A stretch of 64,000 nt of DNA from Streptomyces xanthii (GTDB taxonomy: Bacteria; Actinomycetota; Actinomycetes; Streptomycetales; Streptomycetaceae). Location of the stretch: assembly GCF_014621695.1 (NCBI RefSeq), contig NZ_CP061281.1, forward strand, positions 62,001 to 126,000, read 5' to 3'. Both the position numbers and the translations under genes were made by a program. Shown here piece after piece: positions 51,704 to 61,112 of this stretch. The notes below the pieces were generated by a model. The model was not told the origin of the DNA and did not search any database. It worked only from the letters and a program-made list of their open reading frames with translations. Position 1 is the first letter of the stretch. Each line of letters starts with the position of its first letter.

Positions 51704-53407
51704 TCAATTTCGCAGGGTGTCGTGCACGACCTGACCGCCGACGACGGTGAGGACGACGGGCATCTTCGGGATGTCGTGGGGGTCGGCGGCGAGCAGATCC
51801 CCGTCGAGAACGCAGAGGTCGGCTGCCTTGCCCGGCTCCAGGGAGCCCTTCCAGTCGTCGGCGAAGTCCTGCCAGGCCGCGTCGATCGTGTACGTACGGA
51901 GCGCCTCGGCCAGGCCGATGCGCTGCTCGGGGCCGCTGATCCGGCCGGTGGCCTTCGACTCGCGCAGCACCATCGTGGCCACTCCCTGGCGCCAGTCCGG
52001 GTGGGTGACGGGGGCGTCGGAGCCGCTCACGACCCGCACCCCGGCGTCGATGGCGTCGCGGTAGGGCCAGGCGTAGGCGGCCCGTTCGGTGCCGACGAGT
52101 TCCGCCTCCATGTCGGCGACGGTCCACTTGATGGTGGGGTTCATGTTGACGCCGAAGCCGTGCGCGGCGAGGACCTTCATGCTGTGCGCGGTGAGGAAGT
52201 CGCCGTGGATGACGTAGTGCCGCGCGTCGGCCCTCGGGTGTCCGGCCGCGGCGGCGGCGAAGGCGTTCGCGACGGTGTCGCAGGCCCGGTCACCGGTGAC
52301 ATGGACGCCCACCTGGTGCCCGGCGGCGTGGGCGTGCCGGATGATGGCGTCGATCTCGGCGGTCCGCTCGGCGTCGTTCGCGCCGCCCACACACAGCGCG
52401 CCGCAGCCGCCGTCCACGTACGGCTCGTGCATCCACGACGTCTTGTTGGGGACGATGCCGTCGGCGAAGATCTTGACGCCGTGGATCGCGAGGCGGCGCG
52501 GGTCGGTTTCGCCGCGGTCGCCGAGCGCTGCGAGGGAACGAACGAACTCCTCGGCGCTGCTCGCCATTCCGGTGGGCAGGAGCAGGACGCCGAGGCGGGC
52601 GGTCAGTTCACCGGCGGCCAGCAGGTCACGGTAGACTGCCAGGGTCTCCGTGCCGAGAGCTCCGCGCATGATGCCGTCGCCGCCGGGGCCGAGGCCGGGT
52701 TCGGTGTAGCTGGTGATGCCGAGCCGGGCGAGTGTGGCGAGGTTCGACCTGATCGCGTCGGCCCGCTCCTGGCGGCTCAGCGGTGGCAGCGCGTTCTGGA
52801 TGAGGGCCTGGGCTCCTTCGTGGAGCAGCCCGGTCGGTTCCCCGGCCGCGTCGGTGACGATGGAGCCGCCGGGCGGCGCGACGGTGTCCCGGTCGATCCC
52901 TATGAGTTCGAGCGCCTTGGAGTTGACCCAGGTGGCGTGCCCGGAGAAGGAGTACAGGACGACGGGGTGGCCCGGGCTCACGGTGTCCAGGTCGCTCCGC
53001 GAGGGCTGACGCGCGGGATCGGCGAGGCATTCGTCGAGGTAGCCGGTGTCCCAGCCGTGCCCCGTGATCCACGTCCCCTCCGGAAACCGGCCGACGGCCT
53101 CCCGGACCGCCTCGGAGACGTCCGCGAGGGACGACACGGCGGGGTGGCTGAGGTCGAGGGAGAGCGGCGGCGTCGACATGCCGAGGGCACACCCGTGCAG
53201 ATGGGAGTCGTTGATTCCGGGAAGCAGTGTGGCTCCCCGGAGGTCGACGACGCGCGTGCCGGGTCCGACGAGCGGTTCGACGTCGCCGGGCCCTCCGACA
53301 GCACTGATGATCCCGTCGGTCACCGCGAGCGCCGACGCGACGGAGAACTCCGCGTCGACCGTGACCACCCTCCCGCCGAGAAACACCAGGTCCGCATACG
53401 TGTCCAC
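51704..53407 (-). CDS. amidohydrolase (YtcJ/NfdA-like)
   Basis: 567 aa, GTG at 53407 with AAAGGACC upstream; longer in-frame starts lack a ribosome site. Amidohydrolase-3 family: PGINDSHLHGCALG (HxH metal motif), GVKIFADG with the bridging Lys, GVHVTGDRACD and YVIHGD His ligands, and VVSGSDAPVTHPD (last metal Asp). Cytosolic zinc enzymes of this group hydrolyse N-formyl or N-acyl amides, often with unknown native substrate. Likely cotranscribed with the LuxR regulator downstream. Confidence 0.9.
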   Translation of the reverse strand: MDTYADLVFLGGRVVTVDAEFSVASALAVTDGIISAVGGPGDVEPLVGPGTRVVDLRGATLLPGINDSHLHGCALGMSTPPLSLDLSHPAVSSLADVSEAVREAVGRFPEGTWITGHGWDTGYLDECLADPARQPSRSDLDTVSPGHPVVLYSFSGHATWVNSKALELIGIDRDTVAPPGGSIVTDAAGEPTGLLHEGAQALIQNALPPLSRQERADAIRSNLATLARLGITSYTEPGLGPGGDGIMRGALGTETLAVYRDLLAAGELTARLGVLLLPTGMASSAEEFVRSLAALGDRGETDPRRLAIHGVKIFADGIVPNKTSWMHEPYVDGGCGALCVGGANDAERTAEIDAIIRHAHAAGHQVGVHVTGDRACDTVANAFAAAAAGHPRADARHYVIHGDFLTAHSMKVLAAHGFGVNMNPTIKWTVADMEAELVGTERAAYAWPYRDAIDAGVRVVSGSDAPVTHPDWRQGVATMVLRESKATGRISGPEQRIGLAEALRTYTIDAAWQDFADDWKGSLEPGKAADLCVLDGDLLAADPHDIPKMPVVLTVVGGQVVHDTLRN

Positions 53408-53611
53408 AGAAGGTCCTTTCACCGACCGGGCGCACCACGGCGACCCGGGAACGATCTCCCGAGGACTATGGCCGCGCCCGCGCACCTCGCACATCGGTCA
53501 TCCCACCGATGCGATGCGACGTGGGACAGCCCCTGCATCCAGCCTGGGGCCGACGGCCACGAAAGGGCGGTCCGAGGCCACTTCGGCGGTTGAACGACGG
53601 GGACCGGGCCG

Positions 53612-54673
53612 TCAGTTCACGTCGCGGGCGGAAGGCAGGGGGGTTGCGGCCGCCGGCTCCGCCGGTGGCGGGGCCGTGCTGTTCCTGACGACGAGGCTGG
53701 TCGCGAGCTCCAGGCGGGTCACCGCGGGCTCGCCTGCGCGCAGGCGCAGCAGCATCTGCGCGGCTTCTTCTCCCATCTGACGCAGCGGCTGGTGGACGGT
53801 GGTGAGGGCGGGGCTGGACCAGCGGGCGATCATGACGTCGTCGTACCCGACCACGGACAGGTCCTCGGGGACGCGTAGTCCGCAGACGCGGGCGGCTTCC
53901 AGGACACCGAGCGCCTGGAGGTCGCTTCCGGCGAAGATCGCCGTGGGCCGGTCCGGCAGGCGCAGCAGTTCCAGGGCGCGTGCGTAGCCGCCCTCGACGT
54001 GGAAGTCACCGAAGCGGGTCAGGGCCGGATCGACGGGGATCCCGGCCATGCCGAGGGTCGAGCGGTAGCCGTCGAGGCGGGCGAGGGAGCACAGGACGTC
54101 CTCCGGGCCGGTGATGATGCCGATGCGGCGGTGTCCGAGGTCGGCGAGGTGGCGGGTGGCGGCGACACCGCCGGACCAGTTGGCCGAGCCCACGGAGGGC
54201 ACGTCGGGTTCGGGGTCGCCTGCCGGGTCGACGATCACGAACGGGATGGAGCGGGCTCCCAGTTGCTGCTTGACCTCGTCGGGGAGCGAGGAGAAGACGA
54301 GCACGACGCCGATCGGGCGGCGCTGCAGCACGCCCTCGATCCAGTCGGCCGCCGGTGCGTGCCGGGTGCCGCTCTCCGTGAGGACCACGCTGGCCTGGTG
54401 GGCCTTGGCTACGTTCTCGACGCCCCGGATCAGCTCCATGGACCAGACGCTGTCGAGTTCGTGAAAGACGAGCTCGATCAGGGGCGCTTCGCCGGCGGCG
54501 CGGGTCGTTCTGCGATACGAGTGCGCCTCCAGCAGCGACTCCACCTTGCTCCGGGTCCGGGGCGAGACGTCCTGTCGCCCGTTGAGAACTTTCGAAACTG
54601 TCGAAAGTGAGACTCCCGCCTTCTCGGCCACCTCGGCCAGGGTGATCCGCCTGTTCTCCTCGGCATCGCGCAT
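53612..54673 (-). CDS. LacI-family repressor of the adjacent sugar operon (bxlR-like)
   Basis: 353 aa from ATG 54673; a GTG at 54715 would add 14 residues, and neither has a clear ribosome site. LacI HTH at the start: [28 protein letters not shown], then the periplasmic-binding-like ligand domain ([55 protein letters not shown]). Divergent from an ABC/GH3 operon whose promoter holds CGAAAC/GTTTCG palindromes, the type bound by BxlR and related Streptomyces repressors. Confidence 0.9.
   Translation of the reverse strand: MRDAEENRRITLAEVAEKAGVSLSTVSKVLNGRQDVSPRTRSKVESLLEAHSYRRTTRAAGEAPLIELVFHELDSVWSMELIRGVENVAKAHQASVVLTESGTRHAPAADWIEGVLQRRPIGVVLVFSSLPDEVKQQLGARSIPFVIVDPAGDPEPDVPSVGSANWSGGVAATRHLADLGHRRIGIITGPEDVLCSLARLDGYRSTLGMAGIPVDPALTRFGDFHVEGGYARALELLRLPDRPTAIFAGSDLQALGVLEAARVCGLRVPEDLSVVGYDDVMIARWSSPALTTVHQPLRQMGEEAAQMLLRLRAGEPAVTRLELATSLVVRNSTAPPPAEPAAATPLPSARDVN
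54588..54608. promoter_or_regulatory. palindrome inside the LacI gene
   Basis: ACTTTCGA - 5 bp - TCGAAAGT, perfect 8-bp arms, in the part coding for the HTH. It resembles the operators in the divergent promoter and could be a second, intragenic repressor site, or simply follow from the codons for STVSKVL. Confidence 0.35.
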
Positions 54674-54781
54674 TTGAGCAGCATAGAACACACCCTCGGC
54701 GGGGCTTGAAGTCACGTTTCCGTAACGCGACTACAGAGGGTTGACCTGTCCGGCACCCCGCCCTAGCGTCCCGCCCATGAA

Positions 54782-54810
54782 GTTTCGGAAACAGGACCGA
54801 AACTGTTTCG
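54782..54810. promoter_or_regulatory. LacI-type operators before the bxl-like operon
   Basis: Two odd palindromes: GTTTC-G-GAAAC (54782-54792) and CGAAAC-T-GTTTCG (54798-54810), 16 bp apart and 14 bases before the substrate-binding-protein ATG. The CGAAA/TTTCG half sites agree with what is known for the Streptomyces bxl operator. Confidence 0.68.
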
Positions 54811-54823
54811 AAAGTGAGGCGTG

Positions 54824-56131
54824 ATGAAGCGACACGCGCAGCTCCTGAGAACCGCTGTCGTCGGTGGAGCGTCGCTGGCGATGACCCTGTCCCTCGCCGC
54901 CTGCGCCGGCTCCGGCGGCTCCGCCGGCGGCGACTCGGACACGATCCACGTCCTGGTCTACGGCGACGCGACGAACAAGGTGGAGAAGCGGCTCGTCGAC
55001 ACCTTCAACAAGACCTCGAAGGTCAAGGCGGTCCTCGACACCGTCCCGGGCGCCGACTACCAGTCCAAGCTGCAGACGATCATCAGCGGCAAACAGGCTC
55101 CCGACGTGTTCTTCAACTGGGGCGGCGGCAGCATCAAGCCGTACGTCGACGCCGGGATGCTGACACCGCTCGACGACTTCATCGCGAAGAACCCCAAGCT
55201 CGAGTCCGAGTTCCTTCCGTCGGTCTTCAACACCGCGGTCGTCGACGGCAAGCCCTACGGCGTCCCCATGCGGGGAACCCAGCCCGTCCTGCTCTTCAGC
55301 AACCAGAAGGTGCTCAAGGACGCGGGCGTCACCGCACCGCGCACCTGGGAGGAGCTCCTGGCCGCGGTCAAGACCCTGAAGGCCAAGGGGGTCACCCCGA
55401 TCGCCCTGGGCGGCGGCGACAAGTGGCCCACCCAGATGTGGTTCCAGTACGTCTACGACCGGGTCGCCGGCCCCGAGCTCTTCAAGAAGGCCGCCAAGGG
55501 CGACAAGGACGTCTGGGCGAGCGCCGACAGCAAGAAGGCACTCGGCATGCTCAGGGAACTGATCGACGCCGGGGCCTTCGGCACCAACTACGACTCGGTC
55601 AAGTTCACCGACGGCGGCTCGCCCGCCCTGCTCGCCACCGGCAAGGCCGGATTCGAGCTCATGGGCTCCTGGGAGTACTCGACCCTCCAGGACGCCTACC
55701 CCGACTTCGTGAAGAGCGACCTCGGATACAGCGCCTTCCCGACCGTGGAGGGCGGCAAGGGCGACCCCGGCAACATCGCCGGCAACCCCAACAACTTCTA
55801 CTCCGTCCTCAAGAGCACCAAGCACCCCGAGGCCGTCGCCGAGTTCCTGAAGCTCATGTACTCCGACGCGTTCGTCAAGGACCAGCTCTCCGTCGGGAAC
55901 CTGCCGACCACCACCAACACCGCGAAGTTCCTCGACCAGTCCGCGTCCCCGGAGTACTCGAAGTACCAGTACGACCTCGTGAAGAAGGCTCCCGCCTTCC
56001 AGCTCTCCTGGGACCAGGCCTTCCCGCCGGCCGCCACCACCACGCTCTACCAGGCGGTCCAGCAGTTCTTCAACGGACAGATGGACACCGACGCCTTCAT
56101 CGCCGCCATGCAGCGCCTCCCCGCGGCCTGA
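54824..56131 (+). CDS. sugar ABC substrate-binding lipoprotein (bxlE-like)
   Basis: 435 aa. ATG at 54824 is preferred over GTG 54821 because the GTGAGG ribosome site is only three bases from the GTG. Lipobox LAAC (about Cys27). MalE-like pattern: IHVLVYGDATNKVEKRLVDTFNK, DVFFNWGGGSIKPYVDAGML, GVPMRGTQPVLLFSNQKVL and FELMGSWEYS. Imports an oligosaccharide, likely xylo-oligomers or beta-glucosides given the GH3 gene in the operon. Confidence 0.92.
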   Translation: MKRHAQLLRTAVVGGASLAMTLSLAACAGSGGSAGGDSDTIHVLVYGDATNKVEKRLVDTFNKTSKVKAVLDTVPGADYQSKLQTIISGKQAPDVFFNWGGGSIKPYVDAGMLTPLDDFIAKNPKLESEFLPSVFNTAVVDGKPYGVPMRGTQPVLLFSNQKVLKDAGVTAPRTWEELLAAVKTLKAKGVTPIALGGGDKWPTQMWFQYVYDRVAGPELFKKAAKGDKDVWASADSKKALGMLRELIDAGAFGTNYDSVKFTDGGSPALLATGKAGFELMGSWEYSTLQDAYPDFVKSDLGYSAFPTVEGGKGDPGNIAGNPNNFYSVLKSTKHPEAVAEFLKLMYSDAFVKDQLSVGNLPTTTNTAKFLDQSASPEYSKYQYDLVKKAPAFQLSWDQAFPPAATTTLYQAVQQFFNGQMDTDAFIAAMQRLPAA

Positions 56132-56148
56132 CCTCCGGAGCGCCTGAC

Positions 56149-57096
56149 ATGACCACCTTCACAGCGTCCGCCGTGGACAGCGGCAAAGAGACCCGGGGTC
56201 AGAGGCGGACCGGCCGCCCGGTCACCGGGGTGGGCCGCCCGGGCTTCGCGTGGGCGGCGCCCGCCGCCGTCTTCTTCGGCCTGTTCGCCCTCGTACCGCT
56301 CCTCCTGGTCGTCGTGCTCTCCTTCACCCGCTGGAACGGCCTCGGCTCGCCCGAGTTCGCCAGCCTGAAGAACTGGACCAAGCTCTTCGACGACCCCGTC
56401 ATGGTCAAGAGCCTGTGGCTCAGCCTCCTCCTCACCGTCCTCGGCGTCGCCGTCCAGACCCCCATCAGCATCCTGCTCGGCGTCTGGGCCGCCGGCCGCC
56501 AGCGCAACCGGGCCGTCCTCTCGGCGATCTACTTCGTCCCGCTCCTGCTCTCCGTCACCGCCGTCGCCGTCCTGTGGCGGGCCGTCCTCGACCCGAACTT
56601 CGGCGTCCCGTCCCAGGCGAAGTGGCTGTTCGGCGACGGCAATCTCTTCGGCGCGCAGACCAGCGCCCTCGGCGTCCTCGTCTTCGTGAGCACCTGGCAG
56701 TTCACCCCCCTGCACACGCTGCTCTACCAGGGAGCCGCCCGGGCCGTCCCCCAGGTGCTCTACCAGGCCGCCCAGATCGACGGCGCCGGCCGGGTGCGGC
56801 AGTTCTTCCACATCACCCTGCCGCAACTGCGCAACACCATCGTGACCTCGACGATCCTCATGGTCGTCGGCGGCCTGACCACCTTCGACACCGTCCTGAT
56901 CCTCACCCAGGGCGGCCCCGGAACCGACACCACGAACAGCGCCTACTACATGTACCAAAAGGCCTTCAAGAGCTTCGACTTCGGCATGGCCTCTGCCATC
57001 GCCCTGCTGCTCGTCCTGGTCGCCAGCCTCGTCTCCCTGGTCATGGTCCGCCTCAGCGGCTACGACAAGATGCGCAGCACCATGGAGGGCGTGTGA
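56149..57096 (+). CDS. sugar ABC permease (bxlF-like)
   Basis: 315 aa, ATG at 56149 with CGGAG upstream. Six membrane helices from about residue 32; EAA loop reads YQAAQIDGAGRVRQFFHITLPQL. MalF-type CUT1 subunit. GTGA overlap with the next permease gives coupled translation. Confidence 0.92.
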   Translation: MTTFTASAVDSGKETRGQRRTGRPVTGVGRPGFAWAAPAAVFFGLFALVPLLLVVVLSFTRWNGLGSPEFASLKNWTKLFDDPVMVKSLWLSLLLTVLGVAVQTPISILLGVWAAGRQRNRAVLSAIYFVPLLLSVTAVAVLWRAVLDPNFGVPSQAKWLFGDGNLFGAQTSALGVLVFVSTWQFTPLHTLLYQGAARAVPQVLYQAAQIDGAGRVRQFFHITLPQLRNTIVTSTILMVVGGLTTFDTVLILTQGGPGTDTTNSAYYMYQKAFKSFDFGMASAIALLLVLVASLVSLVMVRLSGYDKMRSTMEGV

Positions 57097-57914
57097 CCAG
57101 GAAACGCCCCAACTACCTCGCGGGCCTCGGATCGCTCGTGTGGCTGTTCGTCGTCGGCCTGCCGCTGTACGTCATGCTGATCGCCACCTTCCAGACCCGG
57201 GCGGACTACGCGGCGAACGGCCCTCTCGGATTCCCGACGGACTTCACACTGGACAACTACCTCGACGACCTCAACGACGGCTTCACCCACTACTTCCTCA
57301 ACACGGTCTTCGTCACCGTGTGCGTGGTGGGCATCGTCCTGCTCCTCGTCCCGCCGCTGGCGTACGCGATCGTCCGCAGCGACGGCAGAGCCACCGGGCG
57401 GGTCTTCCGGCTCTTCCTGCTCGGCCTCGCCATCCCGTCCCAGGCCGTGATCGTGCCGATGTTCTACCTCATCGACGAAGCCGGCCTCTACGACAACCTC
57501 ATCGGCGTCATCCTCCCGACAGCTGCCTTCGCCATGCCCGTCTGCGCCCTGATCCTCACCGGCGTCATGCGCGACATCACCTCCGAGCTGTACGAGGCGA
57601 TGACCGTCGACGGCGCCTCTTCCTGGCGGATCTTCCTCCAGCTGGTGCTGCCGCTGTCCAAGGGCGGGCTGTCGACCGTCGTCGTCTTCTCCGCCCTCCA
57701 GGCCTGGAACGGCTTCCTGTTCCCCCTCGTGCTCACCCAGTCCTCGCAGAACAAGGTCATCACCATGGGCCTGTACGACTTCCAGACCGAGCACGGCGTC
57801 GACATCCCCGGCCTGCTCGCCGCCGTCGTCCTGTCCATGCTCCCCATCCTGTTCGTCTATCTGTTCGCCCGTCGCGCCCTGGTCCAGGGCCTGATGGGAG
57901 TCGGAGGAAAGTGA
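57093..57914 (+). CDS. sugar ABC permease (bxlG-like)
   Basis: 273 aa, GTG at 57093 overlapping the previous stop (GTGA). Six helices; EAA loop YEAMTVDGASSWRIFLQLVLPLSKGG. MalG-type partner of the preceding permease. No ATPase gene in the operon, as in the other importer of this window. Overlaps the GH3 start in the same way. Confidence 0.92.
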   Translation: MTRKRPNYLAGLGSLVWLFVVGLPLYVMLIATFQTRADYAANGPLGFPTDFTLDNYLDDLNDGFTHYFLNTVFVTVCVVGIVLLLVPPLAYAIVRSDGRATGRVFRLFLLGLAIPSQAVIVPMFYLIDEAGLYDNLIGVILPTAAFAMPVCALILTGVMRDITSELYEAMTVDGASSWRIFLQLVLPLSKGGLSTVVVFSALQAWNGFLFPLVLTQSSQNKVITMGLYDFQTEHGVDIPGLLAAVVLSMLPILFVYLFARRALVQGLMGVGGK

Positions 57915-60301
57915 CCGCCCACATGGCCACGCCGCCTCGCACCGCACTCGCTCCCTGGCGGGACCCCTCGCTGGACCCCGAGACCCGCGTCGACGCGCTG
58001 ATCCGCGAGATGACGCTCAAGGAGAAGATCGCCCAGCTCTTCGGAGTCTGGGTCGGCGCCTCCGACGAAGGCGCCGAGGTCGCGCCCCACCAGCACGACA
58101 TGGAGGAACCAGTCGACCTCGACGAGCTGATCCCCGACGGGCTCGGCCAGCTGACCCGCCCCTTCGGCACGGTCCCCGTCGACCCCGCCCTCGGCGCCGT
58201 TTCCCTGATGCGGACGCAAGCGAGGATCGTCGCGGGCAACCGCTTCGGCATCCCCGCCGTCGCCCACGAGGAGTGCCTCGCCGGCTTCGCCGCCTGGGGT
58301 GCCACCGCCTACCCCGTCCCGCTGTCCTGGGGCGCGACCTTCGACCCGGACCTCGTACGGGAGATGGCGGAAGCCATCGGACGCGACCTGCGCTCGGTCG
58401 GCGTGCACCAAGGCCTGGCGCCCGTCCTCGACGTCGTGCGCGACGCCCGCTGGGGACGCGTCGAGGAGACCATCGGCGAGGACCCGTACCTCGTCGGCAC
58501 GATCGCCACCGCCTACGTCCAGGGCCTGGAGTCCGCGGGCATCGTCGCCACCCTCAAGCACTTCGCCGGCTACTCGGCCTCCCGTGCGGGACGCAACCTC
58601 GCCCCCGTGGGCATGGGCCGACGCGAGCTCGCCGACGTGATCCTGCCCCCGTTCGAGATGGCGCTGCGCGAGAGCGGTGTCCGGTCGGTCATGCACGCCT
58701 ACACCGACACCGACGGCATTCCCTCCGCCGCCGACGACGCGCTCCTCACCGGACTGCTCCGCGACACCTGGGGCTTCACCGGCACAGTCGTCGCCGACTA
58801 CTTCGGCATCGCCTTCCTCAAGACCCTGCACGGCGTCGCCGGGACGTTCGCCGAGGCCGCCGGAGCCGCCCTCGCCGCCGGAGTCGATGTCGAACTGCCC
58901 ACCGTCAAAACCTTCGGAGCCCCTCTCCTCGAAGCCGTCGAACGCGGCCAGATCCCCGAGAAACTCGTCGACCGCGCCGTGCGCCGCGTCCTCCTCCAGA
59001 AGGTCCGCCTCGGACTCCTCGACCCCGACTGGAGCCCCGTCCCCCCGGTCCTCGAGAACGCGGACACCACCACCGACCCCGAGCTCCTGCGCGGCACCAT
59101 CGACCTCGATCCCGCCTCCAACCGCGACCTCGCACGCCGGATCGCCGAACGGGCCGTCGTCCTCCTCCGCAACGACGGCACCCTCCCGCTCGACCCCGAC
59201 CAGCCACTGCGCATCGCACTGATCGGCCCCACCGCCCAGGCCGAAACCGCCGTCCTCGGCTGCTACTCCTTCCCCGTCCACGTCGGCGCACAGCACCCGG
59301 ACACGCCCCTCGGCATCGACCTGCCCACCCTCCACGCAGCGCTCAGGTCGGAGTTCCCCGCCGCCGACATCGTCGTCGCGCACGGCACGGGCATCGACGA
59401 CGGAGCGACCGACGGCATCCCCGCCGCCGTCTCTCTCGCCCGCGACGCCGACCTCGTCATCGCGGCGCTGGGTGACCGCGCCGGCCTTTTCGGCCGTGGC
59501 ACCAGCGGCGAAGGCTGCGACGCCGCATCCCTCAGCCTCCCCGGCGCCCAGCAGCAACTCCTCGACGCCCTCCTCGACACCGGCACCCCGGTGATCGGCG
59601 CGCTGCTGGCCGGACGCCCCTACGCACTGGGCCGCGGCGCCCACGAGGCAGCCGCCATCGTCCAGTCCTTCTTCCCCGGCGAATCCGGAACCGCCGCCAT
59701 CGCCTCCGTCCTCAGCGGCCGCACCAACCCCAGCGGCCGGCTCCCCCTCAGCGTTCCCGGACACCCCGGCGCCCAGCCGGCCACCTACCTCGCCGCCCGC
59801 CTCGGCCATGCCAGCGAGGTCTCCACCATCGACCCCGCCCCCGCGTTCGGCTTCGGCCACGGCCTCACCTACACCTCCTTCGCCTGGTCCGACCTCACCG
59901 TCGAGGCGGCCGATTCCCCGACGGACGGCGCGTTCCACCTCACCTTCACCGTCGAGAACACCGGCGACCGCAGCGGCACCGAAGTCGTCCAGCTCTACCT
60001 CCACGACCCGGTGGCCTCCGTCGTCCAGCCCGTGCAACGGCTCATCGGCTACGTGCGACTCGACCTCGCCGCAGGCGAGAAGAGGCTCGTCGCGGTGGAC
60101 GTCCCCGCCGATCTCGCGGCCTTCACCGGGCGCGACGGCAGGCGCGCGGTCGAACCGGGGGAACTGGAACTCCGCCTGGCCGCCTCCAGCACCGCCCCCA
60201 GGCTCACCACCCGCGTCACCCTCACCGGCCCCGTGCGCCACGTCGACCACCACCGACACCTGCACGCCCGATTCCGGACCACCCCTCACACCTCCCAATG
60301 A
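57911..60301 (+). CDS. GH3 beta-xylosidase/beta-glucosidase, cytoplasmic (bxlA-like)
   Basis: 796 aa, GTG at 57911 overlapping the permease stop; an ATG at 57923 is possible. GH3 domains in order: TIM-like barrel (MTLKEKIAQLFGVWVG, LKHFAGYSASRAG), nucleophile Asp296 in TGTVVADYFGI, the alpha/beta sandwich (AVVLLRNDGTLPL, FFPGESGTAAIASVLSGRTNPSGRLPLSVP) and a C-terminal Fn3-like domain (FTVENTGDRSGTEVVQLYLHD). No signal peptide, so it hydrolyses imported beta-linked oligosaccharides. Last gene of the operon. Confidence 0.93.
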   Translation: MTAHMATPPRTALAPWRDPSLDPETRVDALIREMTLKEKIAQLFGVWVGASDEGAEVAPHQHDMEEPVDLDELIPDGLGQLTRPFGTVPVDPALGAVSLMRTQARIVAGNRFGIPAVAHEECLAGFAAWGATAYPVPLSWGATFDPDLVREMAEAIGRDLRSVGVHQGLAPVLDVVRDARWGRVEETIGEDPYLVGTIATAYVQGLESAGIVATLKHFAGYSASRAGRNLAPVGMGRRELADVILPPFEMALRESGVRSVMHAYTDTDGIPSAADDALLTGLLRDTWGFTGTVVADYFGIAFLKTLHGVAGTFAEAAGAALAAGVDVELPTVKTFGAPLLEAVERGQIPEKLVDRAVRRVLLQKVRLGLLDPDWSPVPPVLENADTTTDPELLRGTIDLDPASNRDLARRIAERAVVLLRNDGTLPLDPDQPLRIALIGPTAQAETAVLGCYSFPVHVGAQHPDTPLGIDLPTLHAALRSEFPAADIVVAHGTGIDDGATDGIPAAVSLARDADLVIAALGDRAGLFGRGTSGEGCDAASLSLPGAQQQLLDALLDTGTPVIGALLAGRPYALGRGAHEAAAIVQSFFPGESGTAAIASVLSGRTNPSGRLPLSVPGHPGAQPATYLAARLGHASEVSTIDPAPAFGFGHGLTYTSFAWSDLTVEAADSPTDGAFHLTFTVENTGDRSGTEVVQLYLHDPVASVVQPVQRLIGYVRLDLAAGEKRLVAVDVPADLAAFTGRDGRRAVEPGELELRLAASSTAPRLTTRVTLTGPVRHVDHHRHLHARFRTTPHTSQ

Positions 60302-60393
60302 CCCCATCGGCCAGGGCTCGTCGCTATGCTCCTGACCCCACTCCCCCCGGCCGTCGGCCGGACCCGACGCACCAGGATCAAGGAGCACAGCGC

Positions 60394-60774
60394 GTGATTC
60401 CCGCTGAACTGAGCCAGGGCCGGTACATCAGCCTGACCACCTTCCGAAAGGACGGGACTCCGGTCGCCACACCCGTTTGGTTCGCGGCCGAGGACGACGA
60501 GTTGTACGTGTGGACGCGGATCGACTCCTGGAAAGTGAAACGGCTCCGCCGCGACCCGCACGTGGTCGTCGCCACGTGTGACATGCGCGGGCGGATCCCG
60601 GCCGGCGCGCAGCGCCTGGACGGCACGGGCCGATTCCTCGACGCGGACGGTCTCAAGGCCGTGCGAAAGCGACTCGCCCGCAAGTACACCTGGCAGTGGT
60701 GGCTGACCGACTGGCCCGCGACGATCGCGCGGCGAGGGAAGCGACCCCACATCGCCATCGCCGTGAAGCTCTGA
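60394..60774 (+). CDS. PPOX-class (flavin/F420-binding) split-barrel protein
   Basis: 126 aa, GTG at 60394 with AAGGAG eight bases upstream. Split beta-barrel pattern: GRYISLTTFRKDGTPVATPVWFAAEDDELYVWTR, then KVKRLRRDPHVVVATCDMRGR. Small actinobacterial proteins of this kind bind F420 or FMN and reduce small substrates. The C-terminus ends in a basic RRGKRPHIAIAVKL strand. Likely a separate transcript from the GH3 gene. Confidence 0.85.
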   Translation: MIPAELSQGRYISLTTFRKDGTPVATPVWFAAEDDELYVWTRIDSWKVKRLRRDPHVVVATCDMRGRIPAGAQRLDGTGRFLDADGLKAVRKRLARKYTWQWWLTDWPATIARRGKRPHIAIAVKL

Positions 60775-60907
60775 GCCCAGAGCCTTCCGCGGGGCGGGGA
60801 TCGTGGCCGATACGGCCCGCACCCCGGATTCGGCCACCCCAGAGGGATGCCAGCCAGGGCGCGGTGTCGTCGACCTCCGCCGTCACCCCGCGCAACGCGC
60901 ACCCGGC

Positions 60908-61110
60908 TCATACCTGCGCGGCTGTCCGTGGGTCCCTCTGCGTCATCTCCCGAGCCGCCGTGCGGGCCGCGTCCGCGAAGGCGGTCAGTGCGCCCGTGGT
61001 GTTCCCGGCGCGCCAGACCAGGCCGTAGCCGACCGGCTCCGCGTCGGCGACGGGGACGTACGCGACGCCGGGCCGCGCGAAGTAGGTCGCCGTGTGCGCG
61101 GCGGTGAGAA
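60908..61110 (-). pseudogene. LysR-family regulator, C-terminal remnant
   Basis: About 65 codons: LLTAAHTATYFARPGVAYVPVADAEPVGYGLVW, then RAGNTTGALTAFADAAR, ending at TGA 60908-60910. This is the usual end of a LysR substrate-binding domain. Everything upstream (HTH and most of the sensor) is missing: the frame joins, near 61110, the antisense of an MFS gene fragment. A deletion has removed both 5' halves. Confidence 0.7.
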
Positions 61111-61112
61111 GG

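Noticed and set aside
57857..60388. 843-codon open frame opposite the GH3 gene
   Set aside because: Antisense shadow; Gly/Glu/Val-rich, no recognisable motif.
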